This document shows, piece by piece, positions 6,645 to 10,410 of a DNA stretch of 10,410 bases. The stretch covers positions 1 to 10,410 of the forward strand of contig PMLH01000280.1 in the NCBI GenBank assembly GCA_003159055.1. Direction: 5' to 3'. Every line of letters begins with the position of its first letter. The first letter of the stretch is position 1. The position numbers were made by a program, and so were the translations under genes. This stretch comes from Myxococcales bacterium (lineage in GTDB: Bacteria; Myxococcota; Polyangia; Fen-1088). The notes below the pieces were generated by a model. It was not told the origin of the DNA and made no database searches. It saw nothing but the letters and a program-made list of their open reading frames with translations.

Positions 6645-6724
6645 ACGCTGGCCGAGCTCGCCCACGCGAGCCGCTCACGCAAACCGCCCTACGCTGGCCG
6701 AACACGCTCACGCCTCCGCTCACG
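6645..6724. repeat. Inverted counterparts of the upstream tandem units
   Basis: Positions 6699-6724 are the reverse complement of 6477-6502 at 22 of 26 bases; the four differences are clustered in a 5-base centre. The nonamer ACGCTGGCC occurs at 6645-6653 and 6691-6699 and is the inverse of GGCCAGCGT at 6522-6530. Together with the tandem units this makes the whole spacer capable of a long imperfect foldback in RNA or single-stranded DNA. No gene is supported in 6438-6790. Confidence 0.65.
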
Positions 6725-6790
6725 GAGCACGCGAACCCAAACCAGCGCCCGAACGCCGAGGAATGGCTGATGTCCAACCTCTTCCGCGGC

Positions 6791-7273
6791 CTAGAAGGGA
6801 ATGTCGTCGTCGCCGGGCGGTGGACCGGAAGGCGCATCGGCGGCGGCGGAGGGTCCGTCGGCGGCCGCGGGTGCGGGCGACTCTTCGCCCCAGCCACGCT
6901 TGCCGCGGCCACCACCACCGGCGCCGCCCTCGGCGGCCGGGCCTTGACCGCCCAGGAAGACCACGCGGTCGGCGACCACCTCGGTGCTGTAGCGCTTTTT
7001 GCCTTCCTTGTCGTCCCAGGAACGCGTCTGCAGGCGCCCCTCGACGTACACCGTGCGGCCCTTGGCCAGGTACTTCGAGCAGTGCTCGGCCGAGTCACCC
7101 CACACGTTCACGCGGTGCCACTCGACCTTTTCCTGCTTCTGCCCGTTCTTGTCCTTCCAGACTTCGTTGGTCGCGATGCTGAGGTGGCACACGGGCCGGT
7201 TGCTCGGCGTGTACTTGAGCTCGGGATCGGCCCCGAGGTTTCCGATCAAGATGACTTTGTTGACGCTGCCCAT
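6791..7273 (-). CDS. ssb: Single-stranded DNA-binding protein
   Basis: This 160-residue SSB coats single-stranded DNA during replication, recombination and repair and recruits partners through its C-terminal tip. The OB fold covers about residues 3-108: it opens [19 protein letters not shown] and includes [37 protein letters not shown] and a final [12 protein letters not shown] strand. Trp39, Trp53 and Trp86 stand where E. coli SSB has its DNA-stacking tryptophans 40, 54 and 88. A Gly/Pro/Ala-rich linker of about 45 residues follows, ending in the acidic tip DDDIPF that binds partner proteins. The start at 7273 is fixed by AAGGAGG eight bases upstream; an in-frame ATG at 7330 has no such site and adds a non-conserved extension. 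The length is usual for the family. The gene is divergent from the transglycosylase gene. Confidence 0.97.
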   Translation of the reverse strand: MGSVNKVILIGNLGADPELKYTPSNRPVCHLSIATNEVWKDKNGQKQEKVEWHRVNVWGDSAEHCSKYLAKGRTVYVEGRLQTRSWDDKEGKKRYSTEVVADRVVFLGGQGPAAEGGAGGGGRGKRGWGEESPAPAAADGPSAAADAPSGPPPGDDDIPF

Positions 7274-7281
7274 GGTGCTTG

Positions 7282-7288
7282 CCTCCTT
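7282..7288 (-). promoter_or_regulatory. Ribosome binding site of ssb
   Basis: The minus strand reads AAGGAGG here, eight bases before the ATG at 7273. It is the strongest Shine-Dalgarno in the window and settles the ssb start against the upstream ATG at 7330. Confidence 0.85.
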
Positions 7289-7360
7289 GCCGTGACGTTG
7301 CTTTTTGCCACCTTCCTGTCCGGTTATCAATGGTGCGGATCCGAGGTGTGCAGACCTATC

Positions 7361-7388
7361 GGCAAGCGGGCCAGGAAAGTTGCTTGCC
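7361..7388. promoter_or_regulatory. Inverted repeat in the ssb-transglycosylase divergent region (possible operator)
   Basis: GGCAAGC (7361-7367) and GCTTGCC (7382-7388) are perfect inverted half-sites separated by 14 bases, so their centres are 21 bp apart, about two helical turns. This spacing suits a dimeric regulator bound between the two divergent genes. It does not match a damage-response box I can name, and chance is possible for 7-bp arms in GC-rich DNA. Confidence 0.3.
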
Positions 7389-7410
7389 CACCCGAATTTT
7401 CACTTGCAGG

Positions 7411-7416
7411 TATAGT
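7411..7416 (+). promoter_or_regulatory. Possible -10 element of the transglycosylase gene
   Basis: TATAGT ends eight bases before the ATG at 7425, and the ATG has no evident Shine-Dalgarno. If this is the -10, transcription would begin at or next to the ATG, giving a leaderless mRNA. The nearest -35-like TTGCCC (7384-7389) is 21 bases away, which is too far for a standard sigma-70 site, so this is only a candidate. Confidence 0.3.
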
Positions 7417-7424
7417 GGAACGCG

Positions 7425-9521
7425 ATGTCGCTGGTCTCCTTTGCGCTCGTGGTTTTGCTGGTCGCGCCCGGCAACGGCAAGGGCCGGGCCGATACCTTCG
7501 CCGACGCCCTCGCGGCCTTTCGCCAGGGCGATTACCCGAAAGCCGCGCACGGATTTTCCGCGCACGGAGAGGCGCTGGCCCAAAACCAGGACTACCTGCT
7601 GCATTTCTCGGCCGAGAGCCTTTTCTACGCGGGCGACTACGCCAAAGCGGCAACCGCATTTTCGCAGTTGGCGAAGCTGCGCGACTCGCGCTTTGCTGCG
7701 GTCGCAGCCTGGCGGGCCGCCGACTGCCTATGGATGGAGGGCAAGCGTGCCGAGGCCGCCGCCGGGTATCGCAGGTTGCTCGGCGGAAAGACGACGGCCG
7801 ACCAGACCGTGGGGCGCTTCCGCCTGGCCGAGGTCCAGGCCGAGGCAGCGCTTGGCAAAGGCGACAAGTCGGCGCTGGCGGCGGCGGCGCGGGCGTTCAT
7901 GCAGATCCACGTGGATTTCCCCGCCCATCCGCTGGGCGTGAGCGCAGGCAAGCGCGCGGCCGAGCTGGCACCCGCAGGGGCAACCGCAGAAGCACGCACC
8001 GAGCCCACACCGTCAGAACGCCTGCAGCGCGCGGCAGCCTTGTCCGCGGGCCACCATTGGCAGGAGGCGCTCGACGAGCTGTTGCTGTTGCCGGCCGCGC
8101 TTCCGACCGACTTGGCGGTCCAGCGCGACTTGGCCATGGGCATGGCGAAGTACCACGCCCGGCGCGACTACGCGGGTGCCGCCGAGCTGCTCCTGGGCGT
8201 CGCCCCTCGCCTGTCCGGCGAAAAAGCCGCCTTCGCCGCATTCCACGGCGCGCGCGCCCTGTCGCGCATCGACCGCGACAACGAAGCCATCGCGAATTAC
8301 CGCACGGTGGTGGCCAAGTACCCAAGCGCAAGCTGGGCCGCCGAGGCGCAGTTCCGCGCCGGCTGGCTGGAAATCAACCGCGGCCACTTCCGCGAAGCCC
8401 TGCCCGATTTGAAAGAAACCCTGCTGCGCTACCCGCACAGCAGTTTCGCCGACGATGCGGCCTGGTATCTGGCGCTCGCCTACTACCTACTTGGCGATGC
8501 TGCACAGGCGGAAAAAGGCATCACCACCTACCAGCAGGTCGCGCGGCATAACGACGAAGATGCGGCGATGCGCGTGCGCTACTGGCGCGCGCGGATTGCC
8601 AGCCTCGCTGGGCAAGCGGGAGAAGCCACCGCACTCTTGCACGAGTGCGTGGCGCGCGGACCGTTCAACTACTACGGACTCTTGGCGCGGGCTCGGCTGC
8701 GCGAGCTCGGCGAGACCCTGCCCTGGCCGCCCCTTGCCGGCCGCGGCGCTGCACCGAAAGTTGTGCAAGATCCCGCAGTCGCCCGGGCGCTCGAGCTGGA
8801 GCGAGCCGGGCTTTCGCCAGAAGCGGGCGTCGAGCTGGAGCGCAACGAGGCCGGCATCATCAAGCGCAATGGCAAAGCCCAGGCCTTGCCCTTCCTGCTC
8901 GCTACCTATCCGCGCCTGCTCGGGTTTCGGCGCGCGCAACAGTTGGCCGAATCCGCCGGCGAAGACGGCCTGCCCGACCCGCGCCTGTTCTGGCAGGCCG
9001 CGTACCCGCGCGCCTTTGCCGACGCGGTGGAAAGCTACGGCAAGGCCTCGGGCAATCCCGATCTCTTTGCCTACGCAATCATGCGCAAGGAATCGAACTA
9101 CTATCCCTTCGCGCTGTCATCGTCGGACGCGCGTGGCCTTCTGCAACTGATTCCTTCCACCGGCGAGCAGGTGGCCCGGAAGCTGGGTGTCGCGGGCTAT
9201 CCCGACCAGCTGTTCGATCCGGATACCAACATTCGCCTCGGAACCGCATACCTTGGCGGCCTTTATCGCCGGTTCCAGAATCAGGAAGCCCTGGCCGCCG
9301 GCGCGTACAACGCCGGAGAGCACGCCATGATGCGCTGGTGCGACCAGTGGGGCAGCCGTCCCCTCGATGAATTCGTCGAGCTCATCACCTACGACCAAGC
9401 CCGCGAGTACATCAAACGCGTGCTCGGGATCTACGCCCGCTACCGCCACCTCTACGGCCAGCCACTCGTATTGCAGCTCACCGTGAACCCGCACTACCTG
9501 AAAGACGGCCCGAATCTCTGA
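7425..9521 (+). CDS. Soluble lytic transglycosylase (Slt70-like) with TPR-type helical N-terminal region
   Basis: This 698-residue periplasmic enzyme cuts the MurNAc-GlcNAc bond of peptidoglycan and forms 1,6-anhydro-MurNAc ends. The N-terminus has a hydrophobic stretch (4-14) and a possible cleavage site near residue 22, but unusually no basic residue before the core. Residues 24-440 are repeated helix pairs with TPR-like Ala and Tyr spacing (such as AFRQGDYPKAA, FYAGDYAKAATAF, INRGHFREALPDLKETLLRYP). This corresponds to the superhelical ring of Slt70. The catalytic SLT domain spans about 540-680, with Glu556 in MRKESNYYPFALSSSDARG, GLLQLIPSTG at 571-580, AYNAG at 627-631 and ITYDQAREYIKRVL at 654-667. 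An in-frame TAG at 7413 fixes ATG 7425 as the earliest start. The length is slightly above E. coli Slt (645). Confidence 0.95.
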   Translation: MSLVSFALVVLLVAPGNGKGRADTFADALAAFRQGDYPKAAHGFSAHGEALAQNQDYLLHFSAESLFYAGDYAKAATAFSQLAKLRDSRFAAVAAWRAADCLWMEGKRAEAAAGYRRLLGGKTTADQTVGRFRLAEVQAEAALGKGDKSALAAAARAFMQIHVDFPAHPLGVSAGKRAAELAPAGATAEARTEPTPSERLQRAAALSAGHHWQEALDELLLLPAALPTDLAVQRDLAMGMAKYHARRDYAGAAELLLGVAPRLSGEKAAFAAFHGARALSRIDRDNEAIANYRTVVAKYPSASWAAEAQFRAGWLEINRGHFREALPDLKETLLRYPHSSFADDAAWYLALAYYLLGDAAQAEKGITTYQQVARHNDEDAAMRVRYWRARIASLAGQAGEATALLHECVARGPFNYYGLLARARLRELGETLPWPPLAGRGAAPKVVQDPAVARALELERAGLSPEAGVELERNEAGIIKRNGKAQALPFLLATYPRLLGFRRAQQLAESAGEDGLPDPRLFWQAAYPRAFADAVESYGKASGNPDLFAYAIMRKESNYYPFALSSSDARGLLQLIPSTGEQVARKLGVAGYPDQLFDPDTNIRLGTAYLGGLYRRFQNQEALAAGAYNAGEHAMMRWCDQWGSRPLDEFVELITYDQAREYIKRVLGIYARYRHLYGQPLVLQLTVNPHYLKDGPNL

Positions 9522-9578
9522 CATGGCGACAACCCCGCGCCAGCCCCCGACTCGCAGTAGAGCTTTGTTCTCGGGTGG

Positions 9579-9863
9579 CTACAGCCCCTTGCACGCCGGA
9601 TCCGCCAGCATGGCCGTGGCCAGCGACTGAAGATCCTGGGTGAGCCGCACGAGCCCTGCCGGGATAGTTCGGCACGAGTTCATGGTCGGCGATGCACATT
9701 GGCCCTCTGGGGATACATGGCTCTGGCTCCCCTCCGGAGCCCAATCGTTCGACAGCGACCTGGCCCCAGGGGCTGCCGATGCGAGCAGGACCGAACAGCA
9801 CAGCCCGCGCAGGCGGGCAAAACGAAGGGCCCGGAGACCCTTGCGGGATCTCCAGGCCCTGTG
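9579..9863 (-). pseudogene. Small secreted-protein-like reading frame lacking a standard start (remnant or missed gene)
   Basis: Between the convergent transglycosylase and OmpA genes, the minus strand is open from after a TAA (9864-9866) to TAG (9579-9581). It has no ATG, GTG or TTG before an internal ATG at 9683. The translation around 9810-9765 looks like a signal peptide (RGLCCSVLLASAAPGARS). It is followed by a Ser/Pro-rich mature part and a helix-like end from 9683: MNSCRTIPAG, then LVRLTQDLQSLATAML, then ADPACKGL. The codons mostly end in G or C. Its 5' end overlaps the OmpA terminator hairpin, so translation would have to begin after about 9826, perhaps at CTG. Options are a decayed gene, a short 34-residue gene (9683-9579), or chance. 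Low confidence. Confidence 0.3.
9819..9860 (-). terminator. Intrinsic terminator of the OmpA-family gene
   Basis: Starting 25 bases after the OmpA stop, the minus strand forms a 15-bp stem (9845-9860 with 9826-9840). It has one G-U pair and a single bulged base, closed by a GCAA (GNRA) tetraloop and followed by TCGTTTTG. The U tract is short but the stem is very GC-rich. Confidence 0.75.
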
Positions 9864-9885
9864 TTAGAAGCGGTGCGTTATACTT

Positions 9886-10410
9886 CTACTTCGCGCCGGT
9901 GAGCAACGTGAACTCAGTGCGACGGTTCTGCGCCTTGTCTTTTGCCGTCTTGTTCGACGTAATCGGCTTGTCCATGCCGTAGCCGACAGCCGTCAGGCGG
10001 TCAGCGGAGATGCCCTTGCCGACCAGGTACGTCTTCACCGAGTCGGCGCGCTTCTGCGACAGCTCCCTGTTGAACTCGGCCTTGCCGACGTTGTCCGTGT
10101 GGCCACCGATTTCGAGCTTCACGTCCGGGTAGTCGACCAGCACCTGTACGGCGTTGTCGAGCACCGTGTGCGAGTCCTTGGTGATTTCGGCCGACCCGGT
10201 CTTGAAGTTGATGCCCTTGATAACGCCGGTGAACTTCTTGAGCGCGGCCGGGATCTCGTCCGGACAGCCGTCCTCGTCCTGGTACCCGTTCACCGTCTCG
10301 GGCTCGTTCGGGCACTTGTCCTTGTCGTCGGGGATACCGTCGCCATCGTTGTCCGGATCCGGGCAGCCGTCCTCGTCTTGGAACCCGTCCTTGTCCTCGG
10401 GCTCGTTCGG
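9886..10410 (-). CDS. OmpA-family outer-membrane protein with thrombospondin type 3 repeats, C-terminal part
   Basis: This is the last 174 residues of a protein whose 5' end is beyond the right edge; the frame is open to 10410. GTG at 10293 is internal. Residues 1-51 are Asp-rich thrombospondin type 3 repeats (DKDGFQDEDGCPDPDNDGDGIPDDKDKCP and a second QDEDGCPDE), which bind calcium and commonly form a rigid arm between a membrane beta-barrel and the wall-binding domain. Residues 60-172 are the OmpA C-terminal domain: INFKTGSAEI, then IGGHTDNVGKAEFNRELSQKRADSV. Asp106 and Arg121 lie 15 residues apart, like the diaminopimelate-binding Asp271/Arg286 pair of E. coli OmpA, and NRRTEF follows near the end. 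It anchors the outer membrane to peptidoglycan non-covalently. The gene stands alone downstream and ends at a terminator. Confidence 0.95.
   Translation of the reverse strand, partial: PNEPEDKDGFQDEDGCPDPDNDGDGIPDDKDKCPNEPETVNGYQDEDGCPDEIPAALKKFTGVIKGINFKTGSAEITKDSHTVLDNAVQVLVDYPDVKLEIGGHTDNVGKAEFNRELSQKRADSVKTYLVGKGISADRLTAVGYGMDKPITSNKTAKDKAQNRRTEFTLLTGAK

Noticed and set aside
6438..6665. Upstream extension of the deacetylase to an ATG at 6665
   Set aside because: The added 76 residues are translated repeat units and would put a signal peptide in the middle of the protein. The start at 6437 gives a normal N-terminal signal sequence.
6461..6724. CRISPR-like array
   Set aside because: The units adjoin directly without unique spacers, vary among themselves and occur in both orientations. 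No cas gene is present.
7274..7330. Longer start of ssb at 7330
   Set aside because: The extension is not part of the SSB fold, and AAGGAGG sits correctly before the ATG at 7273.
6770..8551. A 593-codon open frame on + running antisense through ssb and out of frame through the transglycosylase gene
   Set aside because: It overlaps two well-supported genes, its translation is Arg/Gly/Ala-rich without motifs, and long shadow frames are expected in GC-rich DNA.

Overview
The window is GC-rich, densely coded DNA. It most likely comes from a member of the Myxococcota (deltaproteobacterial lineage). The evidence is an OmpA-type protein with thrombospondin type 3 calcium-binding repeats, several small unrelated secreted lipoproteins, a sigma-54 activator, GC-rich codon use and weak consensus promoters. 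This placement is an inference from gene style, not from a marker gene.

Layout from left to right: (1) the 3' part of an S9 family serine peptidase on + (1-1311). It ends in a strong hairpin that also terminates the convergent operon. (2) A two-gene minus-strand operon encodes a coiled-coil lipoprotein (2363-1971) and a Cys-rich lipoprotein (1940-1377). (3) A divergent spacer of about 350 bases is followed by a third lipoprotein on + (2715-3272), which has a candidate sigma-70 promoter. (4) A run of minus-strand genes reads ssb (7273-6791), a secreted NodB-type polysaccharide deacetylase (6437-5493), an NtrC-family sigma-54 response regulator (5378-3948) and a YbjN-like protein (3810-3313). 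(5) Divergent from ssb is a large Slt70-like lytic transglycosylase on + (7425-9521). (6) A 360-base spacer holds a terminator and a remnant-like reading frame. (7) The C-terminal part of an OmpA/TSP3 outer-membrane protein lies on minus and runs off the right edge.

The theme is the cell envelope. Seven of the ten genes are exported or act on the envelope: three lipoproteins, the deacetylase, the transglycosylase, the OmpA protein and possibly the peptidase. The deacetylase could modify cell-wall or other N-acetylated glycans, the transglycosylase cuts glycan strands, and the OmpA domain binds peptidoglycan. The response regulator has no kinase gene beside it here, so its signal and targets are unknown. 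ssb is a housekeeping replication/repair gene.

I found no CRISPR array, transposase, tRNA or rRNA, and nothing that amounts to a clear new multi-gene system. The most unusual material is in the spacers: a block of about 50-bp degenerate tandem units with inverted counterparts between ssb and the deacetylase gene, a paired-hairpin palindromic element between the regulator and the YbjN-like gene, and a coding-looking small reading frame without a normal start codon beside the OmpA gene.
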